Shown here piece after piece: positions 15,471 to 23,739 of a DNA stretch of 41,265 nt. A program made the position numbers and the translations under genes. The notes beneath the pieces are model-generated. The model saw only the letters and a program-made list of their open reading frames with translations, did not search any database and was not told the origin of the DNA. Source of the stretch: Rhodoferax sp. (GTDB taxonomy: Bacteria > Pseudomonadota > Gammaproteobacteria > Burkholderiales > Burkholderiaceae_C); assembly GCA_025358555.1 (NCBI GenBank), contig JANYJD010000226.1:1-41265 (forward strand), in the 5' to 3' direction. Each line of letters starts with the position of its first letter. The stretch's first letter is position 1.

Positions 15471-16100
15471 ATGAGAGTCATACCCATCACTTCAATTCCA
15501 CCAGCCTCATCGGACGGGTGTGGCGAAGTCAGCGGCGAGGTGCCAAAGCTTGATCTGCCATTGACCCGGCGCAGTTTGTTGCGCGGCAGCGGTTTGCTGC
15601 TGGGCACCTTGGCAGCAGGCGGTGTGTTGACCGCGCTGGCACCCTCACGCGCCTGGGCGGTTGAACTCAAAACCCTGAGCGGGGCCGAGGGCACCACGTT
15701 GATGAAGATGGGCCGGGTGCTGTACCCGCACAAAAAGCTGCCCGATGCTGTCTATGCCTTGCTGGCCAAAGACCTGGACGCAGGTGCCGGTGACGCCAAG
15801 AATGCCAGCATGCTCAAGCAAGGCATTGCCAGCCTGGACAAAGCCGCAGGCGGCAATTTTGCCAAGGCAACGGCAGCCAAACAGCTGGCCGCAGTCAAGT
15901 CCATCGAAGGCACGCCATTTTTTGATGCGGTGCGCGGCAAGTGCATCACCTCACTGTACGACAACGACATGGCCTACGCGGCCTTGGGCTACCCGGGTTC
16001 GGCATGGGAGAAAGGCGGCTACATCACCCGCGGCTTTCAAGACCTGAAGTGGCTGCCCACGCCGTCCAGAGCCGCCAGCCCCGCGCCCTATTTCGGCTGA
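15471..16100 (+). CDS. Tat-exported small subunit, gluconate 2-dehydrogenase subunit 3-like
   Basis: 209 residues from ATG 15471, which has GGAG at 15461-15464; a start at 15411 lacks this. A twin-arginine signal (LTRRSLLRGSGLLLGTLAAGG ... ALAPSRAWA, residues about 32-66) is followed by a helical domain: LSGAEGTTLMKMGRVLYPHKKLPDAVYALLAKDLD, then FFDAVRGKCITSLYDND and ending YGYPG-like LGYPGSAWEKGGYITRGFQDLKWLP. This is the gamma/subunit 3 pattern of membrane-bound FAD dehydrogenases. Such subunits carry the GMC flavoprotein through the Tat system as a folded complex. The GMC gene follows after 46 bp, as expected. Confidence 0.82.
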   Translation: MRVIPITSIPPASSDGCGEVSGEVPKLDLPLTRRSLLRGSGLLLGTLAAGGVLTALAPSRAWAVELKTLSGAEGTTLMKMGRVLYPHKKLPDAVYALLAKDLDAGAGDAKNASMLKQGIASLDKAAGGNFAKATAAKQLAAVKSIEGTPFFDAVRGKCITSLYDNDMAYAALGYPGSAWEKGGYITRGFQDLKWLPTPSRAASPAPYFG

Positions 16101-16146
16101 TCCATCGCAGCCACTAACACACACTCAAAAAATACAGGACACCATC

Positions 16147-17715
16147 ATGGCTAAATTTGACAACAATGACGACGGCGTCGTCGTGATCATCGGCTCGGGC
16201 GCGGGCGGCGGCACGCTGGCGCACGAGCTGTGCGCCAAGGGCGTGAAGTGCGTCGTGCTGGAGGCCGGTGCCATGCAGTCGCAGGCCACCTACCTCAATG
16301 ACGAATGGAAGTCGTTCATCCAGCTCGCGTGGCTGGACAACCGCACCACCTCGGGCAACTGGCGCGTTGCCAAAGACTTTCCCAACCTGCCCACATGGAT
16401 CTGCAAAACCGTGGGCGGAACCACCACCCACTGGGCCGGTGCCTCCCTGCGCCTGCAAGAGCATGAGTTCCGCGTCAAAACCCACTACGGCGAACTCAAG
16501 GGCGCCAACCTGCAGGACTGGCCAGTCACCCTGAAAGAGCTGGAGCCCTACTACGACAAGGCAGAAGACAAAATGGGCGTCACCCGCACCCACGGCATTC
16601 CGGGGCTGCCGGGCAACAACAACTTCAAGGTGCTGCATGCCGGTGCCATGAAGCTGGGTTACAAAGAAGTGCACACCGGCAACATGGCCATCAACAGCCA
16701 ACCCCGCGATGGCCGTGGCCGCTGCATGCAACTGGGTTTTTGCTTTCAGGGCTGCAAGTCAGGGGCCAAATGGTCCACGCTGTACGTTGAAATTCCAAAA
16801 GCCATGGCCACGGGCAACCTGGATTTGCGCCCGGAATCCCACGTCTCGCGGATTGAGCACAACGCGGCGGGCAAGGTGACCGGCGTCGTGTATTTTGACA
16901 AAGACGGCAAAGAGCAGCGCCAGAAGGCCCGCATTGTGGCCGTAGCGGGCAACTCAATTGAGACGCCACGTTTGCTGCTGCTGTCAGCGTCAACGCAGTT
17001 CCCGGACGGTCTGGCCAATTCATCGGGCCAAGTCGGGCGCAACTACATGCGCCACCTGACAGGCTCGGTTTATGGAGCCTTCAAAGACCCGGTGCACATG
17101 TACAAAGGCACCACCATGGCGGGCATCATCCGCGATGAATCGGGCCACGACACCAAGCGTGGATTTGCCGGTGGCTACGAGCTGGAAACCCTCGCGCTGG
17201 GGGTGCCGTTTTTGGCGGCATTCCTAAACCCAGGCGGCTGGGGCGCAGACTTCAGCTGGTGGATGGACCATTACACCAACGTGGCAGGCATGTGGATCGT
17301 CGGTGAAGACATGCCGCAGGAGACCAATCGCATCACGCTGCACAAGGAGTTGAAAGACAAATGGGGCAGCGCCATTCCCAACGTTCATTTTGATGACCAC
17401 GCCAATGACCTGGCCATGCGCAAACACGCCTTCCAGCAAGGGGAGCGTGTTTACCAGGCAGCGGGGGCCATCAAAACCTTCCAGACGCCGCCCTACCCGT
17501 CAACCCACAACCTCGGCACCTGCCGCATGAGCGCCAACGCGCGCGATGGTGTTTGCAACAAGTGGGGACAAACACACGACATCAGCAACCTGTTCATTTC
17601 CGATGGCAGCCAGTTCACCACGGGTGGTGCCGAGAATCCGACTTTGACCATCGTCACGCTGGCAATCCGCCAGGCAGAGTACATTGCCAAGCAGATGACG
17701 GAAAAAGCCATTTGA
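16147..17715 (+). CDS. GMC-family FAD-dependent oxidoreductase
   Basis: 522 residues. The dinucleotide-binding motif VVIIGSGAGGGTLAHEL with VVLEAG opens the protein (residues 11-41), WICKTVGGTTTHWAG is the FAD-contact block, and IVAVAGNSIETPRLLLLS and the C-terminal HNLGTCRM ... NLFISDGSQFTTGGAENPTLTIVTLAIRQAEYI complete the GMC fold. It lacks a signal of its own, so export with the Tat subunit encoded upstream is expected. Relatives oxidise sugars, sugar acids or alcohols in the periplasm and pass electrons to cytochrome c; the substrate here is unknown. A cytochrome c gene lies 0.9 kb downstream in the same run. Confidence 0.88.
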   Translation: MAKFDNNDDGVVVIIGSGAGGGTLAHELCAKGVKCVVLEAGAMQSQATYLNDEWKSFIQLAWLDNRTTSGNWRVAKDFPNLPTWICKTVGGTTTHWAGASLRLQEHEFRVKTHYGELKGANLQDWPVTLKELEPYYDKAEDKMGVTRTHGIPGLPGNNNFKVLHAGAMKLGYKEVHTGNMAINSQPRDGRGRCMQLGFCFQGCKSGAKWSTLYVEIPKAMATGNLDLRPESHVSRIEHNAAGKVTGVVYFDKDGKEQRQKARIVAVAGNSIETPRLLLLSASTQFPDGLANSSGQVGRNYMRHLTGSVYGAFKDPVHMYKGTTMAGIIRDESGHDTKRGFAGGYELETLALGVPFLAAFLNPGGWGADFSWWMDHYTNVAGMWIVGEDMPQETNRITLHKELKDKWGSAIPNVHFDDHANDLAMRKHAFQQGERVYQAAGAIKTFQTPPYPSTHNLGTCRMSANARDGVCNKWGQTHDISNLFISDGSQFTTGGAENPTLTIVTLAIRQAEYIAKQMTEKAI

Positions 17716-17749
17716 TGCATGCTGTCAAACACCTAAAGGAGACAAAAAA

Positions 17750-18091
17750 ATGTGTTCTGTCTACGTAAACGCCGACCCGATTCAATACGAGGCCCGCACA
17801 CGCTCCATCCGCATCAACAATGTGCTGACGACGCTCCGGCTGGAGAACCTGTTCTGGGACGTGCTGGCCGAAATCGCCAGCCGTGAGGACAAAACCACCA
17901 ACCAGATGATCGCCGCCCTGCACGAGGAGCTGTTTGCGCGCCGCGAAGACAGCCCCAATTTCACATCGTTCCTGCGCGTGTGCTGCCTGCGCTATCTGTC
18001 GTTGCCCCGAACGGACGAGGCGGCAACCAAGCAGGCGGCGTTGCGAACGATCCTCGCGCCTGCGCAGCCCGCTGCATCTGTACACCACTAG
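17750..18091 (+). CDS. Ribbon-helix-helix domain protein
   Basis: 113 residues, with GGAG 9-10 bp before ATG 17750. RTRSIRINNVLTTLRLENLFWDVLAEIASREDKTTNQMIAALHEEL is the RHH_4 pattern: a beta strand with alternating basic/hydrophobic residues, then two helices. FTSFLRVCCLRYL forms a C-terminal helix. These are usually small DNA-binding proteins. Its position 34 bp after the dehydrogenase gene makes it a candidate autoregulator of this cluster, but no operator was identified. Confidence 0.75.
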   Translation: MCSVYVNADPIQYEARTRSIRINNVLTTLRLENLFWDVLAEIASREDKTTNQMIAALHEELFARREDSPNFTSFLRVCCLRYLSLPRTDEAATKQAALRTILAPAQPAASVHH

Positions 18092-18111
18092 AACGACCGA
18101 AAGCCTTTTGT

Positions 18112-18657
18112 ATGAGTTTTACAAGCGAACAGCACCCGGGTGTAAGTGCCAGCGCGCCCCGCCAAACCAGCGGCTTTGTGCTCAACCACAGCATGCTGCG
18201 TGTGAAAGACCCGACAGTCTCGCTTGATTTTTACACCCGCATTATGGGCATGCGGGTGCTGCGCAAGCTGGATTTTTCGGAGATGAAATTTTCGCTCTAC
18301 TTCCTGCATGTTGGCATGCCGGCAGAGAACGTGCCAGCGGATGCAGGCACGCGAACGGCATGGACTTTCAGCCAGCGCGGCATTCTGGAATTGACCCACA
18401 ACTGGGGCACCGAGGACGACGCGGGTTTTAAGTACCACGATGGCAACGCGCAGCCCCAAGGCTTTGGCCACATCTGTTTTTCAGTGCCCGATCTTGATGC
18501 AGCCGTGGCATGGTTTGATGAGAACAAGGTCGTCTTCGTGAAACGCGCCGACCAGGGGAAGATGAAAGATGTTGCCTTCATCAAAGACCCCGATGGCTAC
18601 TGGATAGAAATTGTCGAGCCAGCCCGGCTCACAAATTTGGGGCTGCAGCCAGCATGA
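18112..18657 (+). CDS. gloA: Lactoylglutathione lyase (glyoxalase I)
   Basis: 181 residues from ATG 18112. It resembles the longer, eukaryote-like GloA form, with a 20-residue lead before LNHSMLRVKDPTVSLDFYTRIMGMRVL. Metal ligands are in the expected places: His in NHSML, Glu in LELTHNWGTE, His in GFGHICFSVPD and Glu in YWIEIVEP. GloA isomerises the methylglyoxal-glutathione hemithioacetal to S-lactoylglutathione, which GloB (25110-25901 in this window) hydrolyses. No clear ribosome binding site is visible. Its stop overlaps the start of the cytochrome gene by 4 bp, so it is embedded in the dehydrogenase operon. Confidence 0.92.
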   Translation: MSFTSEQHPGVSASAPRQTSGFVLNHSMLRVKDPTVSLDFYTRIMGMRVLRKLDFSEMKFSLYFLHVGMPAENVPADAGTRTAWTFSQRGILELTHNWGTEDDAGFKYHDGNAQPQGFGHICFSVPDLDAAVAWFDENKVVFVKRADQGKMKDVAFIKDPDGYWIEIVEPARLTNLGLQPA

Positions 18658-19016
18658 AGCCACCATCCTTCAGGCGCGCCATCGGACCCGCTTTCAAAGG
18701 TGTTCACACCAGCACGTTGAAAGGCATGGTGCTGGCAGGCGCATTTTTGGGCGCTTGCAACAGCGCAGCCAGTGAAGCCCTGGCGCGCAAAAACGACTGC
18801 CTGGCCTGCCATGCAGTCGCCACCAAACTTGTCGGCCCGGCGTTCAAGGATGTCGCGGGCAAATACGCCGGGCAGGCCGATGCGGCGGATCGGATCATCG
18901 AAAGCATCCGCAATGGCGGCGCTGGCAAGTGGGGCGATCTGCCCATGCCCGCCCAGCCGAAACTCTCGGCGCAGGACGTGAAAAAACTCGCGTTGTGGAT
19001 TCTCAACGCGAAATAG
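18654..19016 (+). CDS. Small c-type cytochrome (class I)
   Basis: 120 residues. The start overlaps the gloA stop (ATGA). A basic lead and hydrophobic stretch (TLKGMVLAGAFLGACNSAASEA) serve as signal, possibly a lipoprotein because of LGAC. A single heme site NDCLACHAV follows, with LVGPAFKDVAGKYAG and the axial-Met region DLPMPAQPKLS before the last helix. It is the c551/c-class I pattern of about 80 mature residues. It is a likely electron acceptor for the GMC dehydrogenase encoded upstream. Confidence 0.88.
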   Translation: MKPPSFRRAIGPAFKGVHTSTLKGMVLAGAFLGACNSAASEALARKNDCLACHAVATKLVGPAFKDVAGKYAGQADAADRIIESIRNGGAGKWGDLPMPAQPKLSAQDVKKLALWILNAK

Positions 19017-19025
19017 TTGTTTCCG

Positions 19026-19763
19026 CTACGAGCTGCGCCGTCTGCGCGGCACAACGTCAAGCTGCATAGTGAGCTTGCCTGGCGTTGCGCCCACCAGCAC
19101 GGTTTGGGGTTTCAATTCGACCACTTGCGCGGTATGCCACACCCTGACGGTGGCTGCGCCATCAGGCACGTCGTCCAGCATGGCGGTGCCATCAGCGCCG
19201 GTTTTCACAGTCCAGGGTGAGTCAGCCACGTAGACGGCTCCGCTCATGGAGCCGTGGATGAAGCAGCCCAACAGGCTCGCGCCCATGGGGCCGGGTTTGT
19301 CCAAAGTCACCTCCACCGATTTGGCAGGTTTGCCTTCGGTTTTGCCCTCCAGGCGCAGCGCAAAACCGTTTGACACGCTGGTAGGGCTGGTCGCGGCGGG
19401 GTCAGTGGGCAGCGACAGGCCGGGAGCCGCCATGCGCACGTGGTGATCCCAGGCATCGCTGTTGGTGAAGCGGATTTTGGCACCTGGCGAGACCACCGTC
19501 ACAGCCGGGACGAACTGCATTTTTTCCTGGTTGATGATGGCCAGCATCGGGGGCGGGTTCTTGGCCACCGCTTTGACGGCGGGCACCACGATCACGACCG
19601 CGTCGGGTGTCGGCTTGCCGTCTTTGTCGAGCACGGTGACCACCAGGCTGCCCGCGTGGGCGCTGGCGGCGACCCCCAGCGCACAGAGGGTCATGGCACG
19701 CAGCAGATGGCTGGTTGGGCGGACGTGGTCAGGACGGCAGAGGGCAAAGGTTTGTTGGTTCAT
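19026..19763 (-). CDS. Cupredoxin-like periplasmic protein (methylamine-utilisation-like)
   Basis: 245 residues with a signal ending VAASAHA. After a beta-rich head (LVVTVLDKDGKPTPDAVVIVVP) come the type-1 copper ligands: His in NSDAWDHHVRM, and Cys, His, Met in LLGCFIHGSMSGAVYV. A carboxypeptidase-regulatory-like tail follows (TGADGTAMLDDVPDGAATVRVWH). Proteins of this make-up are often labelled methylamine utilisation protein, but no other mau genes are here. It is last in the minus-strand run DUF3034, truncated hemoglobin, cupredoxin (43 bp after the globin). The tail ends RRRRSS. It probably transfers electrons in the periplasm. Confidence 0.75.
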   Translation of the reverse strand: MNQQTFALCRPDHVRPTSHLLRAMTLCALGVAASAHAGSLVVTVLDKDGKPTPDAVVIVVPAVKAVAKNPPPMLAIINQEKMQFVPAVTVVSPGAKIRFTNSDAWDHHVRMAAPGLSLPTDPAATSPTSVSNGFALRLEGKTEGKPAKSVEVTLDKPGPMGASLLGCFIHGSMSGAVYVADSPWTVKTGADGTAMLDDVPDGAATVRVWHTAQVVELKPQTVLVGATPGKLTMQLDVVPRRRRSS

Positions 19764-19805
19764 GATGGGTAGGTGCAGGCGTGGCCGCGTGTTTTCAGGG
19801 TGTGG

Positions 19806-20270
19806 TTATTTGACGGTAATCACATCACGGTGCATGGGTGCCAGCCGGGCCAGCAACTGGCGTTGCGCGCCAAAACCGACGCCCTGCGCGTCCATGGACG
19901 CCTGCAGCACTTCCACCAGCGCATTGAAGTCTGATTTGGTGATGTCCAGGTTGCTGTGCGCTGATTTCATGTCCGCGCCTTTGTAGACGCAGGGCCCGCC
20001 CGTCACCTTGCAGAACTGGTCTGTAAGCTGCTCTTTGATGTTCTGCGCATTGACGGGCTTGAAGTGCGGGCCAGTGCGCGGATCGGCCAGAAGGCGGGCG
20101 TGGAAATCCTCCACCAGTTTGGCCAGGCCCGGCTTTTCGCCGAAAGACTTGTACAGGGCGTCGTTGGATCCAGCCGGCATGGCGGCAGGCGCCGCGCTGG
20201 TTTGTGCGAAGCCCGGCAGGGCCAGCAGGCCAAAGGCCGCGATGGCGATGGACAGAAGCAGTTTTTTCAT
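19806..20270 (-). CDS. Truncated hemoglobin with signal peptide
   Basis: 154 residues. MKKLLLSIAIAAFGLLALPGFAQ is a clean Sec signal, unusual because truncated hemoglobins normally act in the cytoplasm. The mature part has the group 1 pattern: LYKSFGEKPGLAKLVEDFHARLLADPRTGPHF, NIKEQLTDQFCKVTGGPCVYKG, then DMKSAHSNLDITKSDFNALVEVL, where the His is the proximal heme ligand. Roles in the family include O2 binding and NO detoxification. Its neighbours are a cupredoxin and a DUF3034 protein, also exported, so the three likely form a periplasmic/outer membrane unit. Confidence 0.85.
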   Translation of the reverse strand: MKKLLLSIAIAAFGLLALPGFAQTSAAPAAMPAGSNDALYKSFGEKPGLAKLVEDFHARLLADPRTGPHFKPVNAQNIKEQLTDQFCKVTGGPCVYKGADMKSAHSNLDITKSDFNALVEVLQASMDAQGVGFGAQRQLLARLAPMHRDVITVK

Positions 20271-20335
20271 GGTGATTTTTGAACAATAGGGTCACGGGAA
20301 AATTCAAGATGCATCTTTTGGCAAGTTCAAAAAGA

Positions 20336-21271
20336 TCAAAACGCCAGTTGGGCTGAGACGTAGTAGCCCGTCTGCTTGCGCCCCGCCGTCACACCTGGCA
20401 CCACGCGTCCCAGGTCAACATATGCCAGCGTGACGGATGCATTTTTATTGGGTGCCCAGGCGATGAAGATATCTTTCCAGTCATCTTCCACCAGCGCGTT
20501 GCCCAGGCCAGCGGCGCGCCCCAAGGCTTCGAGGTTATTGGGCTTGACGCGGTACTCGGCACCCACCGCGATATTTTTGCTGATCAGATACGCAACCGAA
20601 AACTCAGGCACCAAACTGCGGCTGTTTTTGCCGGTTGCGCCAGAGCCAAAACCCAACAGCCCGTTCTGGTTGCCATTGGTCGAGCGCAGTGTGCCGTTGA
20701 CCAGAATGCCCTGCGCCAGAAACAGCTTGGTCGCGCTGATGTACACGTCGGTGCCATGGGTCTGCGTGCCCAGAAAGTTGAACACCGACCGCAAGGAGCC
20801 GGGCGACACCGACTTGTATTGCAGCCCCACCGCGATTTGCGGCATGAACGAGTCGCTATCCAGTACCGCGTCGCCCGCCAGCCTGACCTTGAGCCCCAAC
20901 ACGTCCATGGCGATGTGCTGCCCCGGCGCCACGCCAAAGGGTGCGATGCCGTTGAGCGCAATCGCAGGCGAGGCATCGAAGTCCTGCTTTGCCAAAGAGA
21001 GCTCAACCCGCTCTGAGTAGGCCAGCGCAGCACCATAGCCGGTCAAGGCATAGTCTTTGGTCGAGGCACGAGTCAAATACGCCGACGCGCCGATCTGGCC
21101 CGCTGTGGCGTTGGTGCCAATTACAGCCCACGGCGTCAGGCCGCCGCCTGCGGCTCCGTCGATGGAACTCACGCCGCCGGTCAGGAGCAGCTTGCCGGTC
21201 TCGGCGTGGGCCACCACGGTGCAGCAAAGGCCGAGGGCGGCAAGCGCCAAAAGGGATTTTCTTTTTGTCAT
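20336..21271 (-). CDS. DUF3034-family outer membrane protein
   Basis: 311 residues from ATG 21271; the frame is open another 129 codons upstream, but only this ATG opens a signal peptide (MTKRKSLLALAALGLCCTVVAHA). GKLLLTGGVSSIDGAAGGGLTPWAVIG marks the family, and the rest is amphipathic strands with Gly/aromatic patterning ending ...TGYYVSAQLAF, the C-terminal Phe typical of outer membrane barrels. Function is unknown. First gene of the run with the exported truncated hemoglobin (65 bp gap) and the cupredoxin. Confidence 0.8.
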   Translation of the reverse strand: MTKRKSLLALAALGLCCTVVAHAETGKLLLTGGVSSIDGAAGGGLTPWAVIGTNATAGQIGASAYLTRASTKDYALTGYGAALAYSERVELSLAKQDFDASPAIALNGIAPFGVAPGQHIAMDVLGLKVRLAGDAVLDSDSFMPQIAVGLQYKSVSPGSLRSVFNFLGTQTHGTDVYISATKLFLAQGILVNGTLRSTNGNQNGLLGFGSGATGKNSRSLVPEFSVAYLISKNIAVGAEYRVKPNNLEALGRAAGLGNALVEDDWKDIFIAWAPNKNASVTLAYVDLGRVVPGVTAGRKQTGYYVSAQLAF

Positions 21272-21462
21272 GTCTGTTTGTACGCCCTTGAGTGACGTCT
21301 GGATTCGTGATTTCTTCCTGGCATTGTAAAAGTTGCCGCATATTTCATACTTTTCAACGTTCCAGCACAAGCTGGCCTGGCGTATCCGGGAGGAGATTCC
21401 TTTGAACCGCTTGCCACCGCTGGTTTGGTTGACAATCACGGGTTGACCAAATATCCAATGCC

Positions 21463-22152
21463 ATGACCAGTTCCCCCACCGAAGCACAAGACCCCATCCC
21501 ATCCGGCACCGCCACAGCGCCCACTGACCAGCCCAAAAAGCCACTTCGCTCGCAAGCCGCGCAGCCGGTTCTCGAAAAACTGTTTGAGCTTCATCCCCAG
21601 CTTTTTGGCGCAGAATTCCTGCCGCTGAAGCTGGGGGTTTTTCAGGAACTGCTGGCAATGCACCCCGAGCATTTCGAGCGTGAGACGCTCAAGGCGGCGC
21701 TGGGCGTGCACACGCGCTCGGGCCGTTACTTGCAGAGCGTTGCTGCGCGCCGCCAGCGCCATGGCCTGGACGGCGCGCCAGTGGAAGACGTGGCCCCAGA
21801 ACATGTTTACCTTGCCATCGTGGAGCTGTTTCGCCGCAGGCAGGCGCGCTCGGGTGAAGACCTGCGCCCGAAGCTGCGCGGCCAGTTGATGGCTGCCTTC
21901 GCCGCGTCGGGCCTGACCAGCCAGGCCTACCTGGCAAAAATCCCCGCCGGCGACGCCGACACCACGGCCGTGCTGCAGGACGTGCTGGCGGAGCATGACC
22001 AGAAGCTGGCGCGCCAGGAAGCGCTGGTCAAGGCATTCGAGGCGAGCGGAAAAACACCCCAGGAATTTGCCGATATGTACGGGCTGCACCCGCGCGACGT
22101 GACGCGGGCGCTGGCGCAGCATCGCGCGCTGCAAGGGTCGGTGAGCGCTTGA
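21463..22152 (+). CDS. ProQ/FinO-family RNA chaperone
   Basis: 229 residues. The ProQ/FinO domain is at residues about 32-105: QPVLEKLFELHPQLFGAEFLPLKLGVFQEL, LKAALGVHTRSGRYLQSVAARRQRHGLDG. A polar, Pro/Thr-rich head precedes it. A C-terminal helical part ends with TPQEFADMYGLHPRDVTRALAQHRAL. Such proteins bind structured small RNAs and mRNA 3' ends. It starts 191 bp from the divergent DUF3034 gene. With several hairpin-bearing leaders and repeats in this window, local RNA targets are conceivable but unproven. Confidence 0.85.
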   Translation: MTSSPTEAQDPIPSGTATAPTDQPKKPLRSQAAQPVLEKLFELHPQLFGAEFLPLKLGVFQELLAMHPEHFERETLKAALGVHTRSGRYLQSVAARRQRHGLDGAPVEDVAPEHVYLAIVELFRRRQARSGEDLRPKLRGQLMAAFAASGLTSQAYLAKIPAGDADTTAVLQDVLAEHDQKLARQEALVKAFEASGKTPQEFADMYGLHPRDVTRALAQHRALQGSVSA

Positions 22153-22170
22153 AATTGGGCAGGCACCGGC

Positions 22171-22188
22171 CTGTCTTTACTTTGTCAC
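22171..22188 (+). promoter_or_regulatory. Pho box upstream of the glycerophosphodiesterase
   Basis: CTGTCTT-TACT-TTGTCAC, 12 of 14 matches with an 11-bp period, 50 bp before ATG 22239. The next half-site position reads GTGCGAT, which is weak. Confidence 0.65.
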
Positions 22189-22238
22189 ATGAGTGCGATA
22201 CCGTACGGTGTTACACAACTTGATGAGGAGACTTGACG

Positions 22239-23450
22239 ATGTTGCATTCCAACCTTTCCAGGCACGTGCGAAACCTCGCCAGTGCCACCGCCATTGCCCT
22301 GGCAATCGCCGCATGCGGCGGCAATGATTCTCTGGAGCCGCTGAAAACGCTGGACGGCAGTGTGCCGCTGGTGGTCGCGCACAGGGGAGCGTCCGGGTAT
22401 TTGCCAGAGGAAACGCTCGAGGCCTATACGCTGGCGATTGACATGGGTGCCGACGTGATCGAGCCCGACCTGATCTCGACCAAAGACGGCGTGTTGATAG
22501 CCCGTCACGACCCCAATCTGGACACCAGCACCAACGTCTCCACCAAGCCTGAATTTGCCAGCCGCAAAAAGACAACGACGGTCGACGGCGAGACCCAGAC
22601 CGGCTGGTTCGCCAGTGATTTCACCCTGGCTGAAATCAAGACGCTGGGCGGCATCATCACCAGTGACGCCACGCGGCCCAAGCAATTCGATGGCCTTTAC
22701 AAGGTAGTGACGTTTCAGGAAATTGTCGATCTGGCCATTGCCAAGAGCAAAGAGAAGGGCCGCACGATCGCCGTCTACCCCGAGACCAAGAATCCCACCT
22801 ACCACCGCGAGTTGGGGCTGCCGCTGGAGGACAAGCTGATTGACATCATTGTCAAGACCGGCTGGAACACCAAGACATCACCCATTTACGTGCAAAGTTT
22901 CGAGCCCGGCAGCTTGAAATTGATGCGCAGCAAGGGGCTCAACGTGCGTTTGATCCAGCTGATTGACGCAGACGACTACGACCTTAAAACCGGCAAGCTC
23001 ACCTACGCCGCGCCTTTTGACCGGCCCTATGACTGGTTCAAATCAGGTGACAAGCGCCTGTTCAGCGACATGGTCACGCCTGCGGGTCTTGCGGAAATCA
23101 AAACCTATGCCGACGGTATCGGCCCGTGGAAGCCCTACATCGTGCCCGTAAAGTGGGAGTTGACCGCCGCCGGTGCGGCCGTTGACAAAAATGGCGATGG
23201 CAAGACCGACCTGACCGATGCGGTGAGCCAAGCCCCCACCACCCTCGTGGCAGACGCCCACAAGGCCGGCCTGCTGGTGCATCCCTACACCTTCCGCAAC
23301 GAGAAACGCCGCCTGACGTTCGACATGGCCGGTGACCCGGCCAACGAGTACCTTCAGTTCTTTCGCATCGGCGTGGACGGCATGTTCTCGGACTTCCCAG
23401 ACACGGCATTCGCCGCGCGAGCCAAGTACCTGAAAGAGACCGGGCGCTAG
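22239..23450 (+). CDS. glpQ: Glycerophosphodiester phosphodiesterase, lipoprotein
   Basis: 403 residues from ATG 22239, which has GAGGAG 8 bp upstream. A lipoprotein signal ends at IAAC (Cys about 24). The GDPD barrel starts PLVVAHRGASGYLPEETLEAYTLAIDMGADVIEPDLISTKDGVLIARHDPNLD, which carries the catalytic His, the Glu-x-Asp metal ligands and the second His. KTGWNTKTSPIYVQSFEP and the C-terminal VDGMFSDFPDTAFAAR are also typical. A Ca-binding-like insert, DKNGDGKTDLTDAV, sits at about residue 315. The enzyme releases glycerol-3-phosphate from deacylated phospholipids in the periplasm, which complements the PlcP-like lipase. A Pho box precedes it. Its TAG stop lies at the CTAG end of a MITE-like repeat. 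Confidence 0.9.
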   Translation: MLHSNLSRHVRNLASATAIALAIAACGGNDSLEPLKTLDGSVPLVVAHRGASGYLPEETLEAYTLAIDMGADVIEPDLISTKDGVLIARHDPNLDTSTNVSTKPEFASRKKTTTVDGETQTGWFASDFTLAEIKTLGGIITSDATRPKQFDGLYKVVTFQEIVDLAIAKSKEKGRTIAVYPETKNPTYHRELGLPLEDKLIDIIVKTGWNTKTSPIYVQSFEPGSLKLMRSKGLNVRLIQLIDADDYDLKTGKLTYAAPFDRPYDWFKSGDKRLFSDMVTPAGLAEIKTYADGIGPWKPYIVPVKWELTAAGAAVDKNGDGKTDLTDAVSQAPTTLVADAHKAGLLVHPYTFRNEKRRLTFDMAGDPANEYLQFFRIGVDGMFSDFPDTAFAARAKYLKETGR

Positions 23451-23611
23451 TGTGGTGTTGCGTGCTTGATGGAACAAATAAAACCGATGGATTTTTGCCC
23501 AGGATTAGGCATAAACCACAGCAATAGCTCCGCTATTGCGCGGATTTGCAACGACATAATGGGCGAAAAGACGCGGTTTTATGTTCCAGATAGCGCGCAA
23601 AACTGCACTAG
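23447..23611 (+). repeat. MITE-like palindromic element, copy 1
   Basis: 165 bp beginning and ending with CTAG, with terminal inverted repeats CTAGTGTGGTGTTGC / CTAGTGCAGTTTTGC (12 of 15). The inside folds into one long imperfect hairpin: TGGAACAAATAAAACCG pairs with CGGTTTTATGTTCCA, and the apex is GCAATAGC-TCC-GCTATTGC. Copy 2 at 24237 keeps the fold with compensating base changes. The CTAG ends resemble the 4-bp target of some IS5-family elements. The left CTAG contains the stop codon of the glycerophosphodiesterase gene. Confidence 0.8.
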
Positions 23612-23739
23612 GCGCCACTGCGGTGGCGCTGGGCAACCGGGTGTGTGAATTCGGTTGACCACGGCTTCAAGCTGGGAATGGGCGCGCTCAATCCCTCGAC
23701 ACATCACTCTCGACACATTGCCCAACAACCCAGACACCC

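Noticed and set aside
23612-23629. GCGCCAC/GTGGCGC hairpin after palindromic copy 1 as a terminator of the glycerophosphodiesterase
   Set aside because: The stem is good but no T-run follows; the adjacent long palindrome is as likely to act there.
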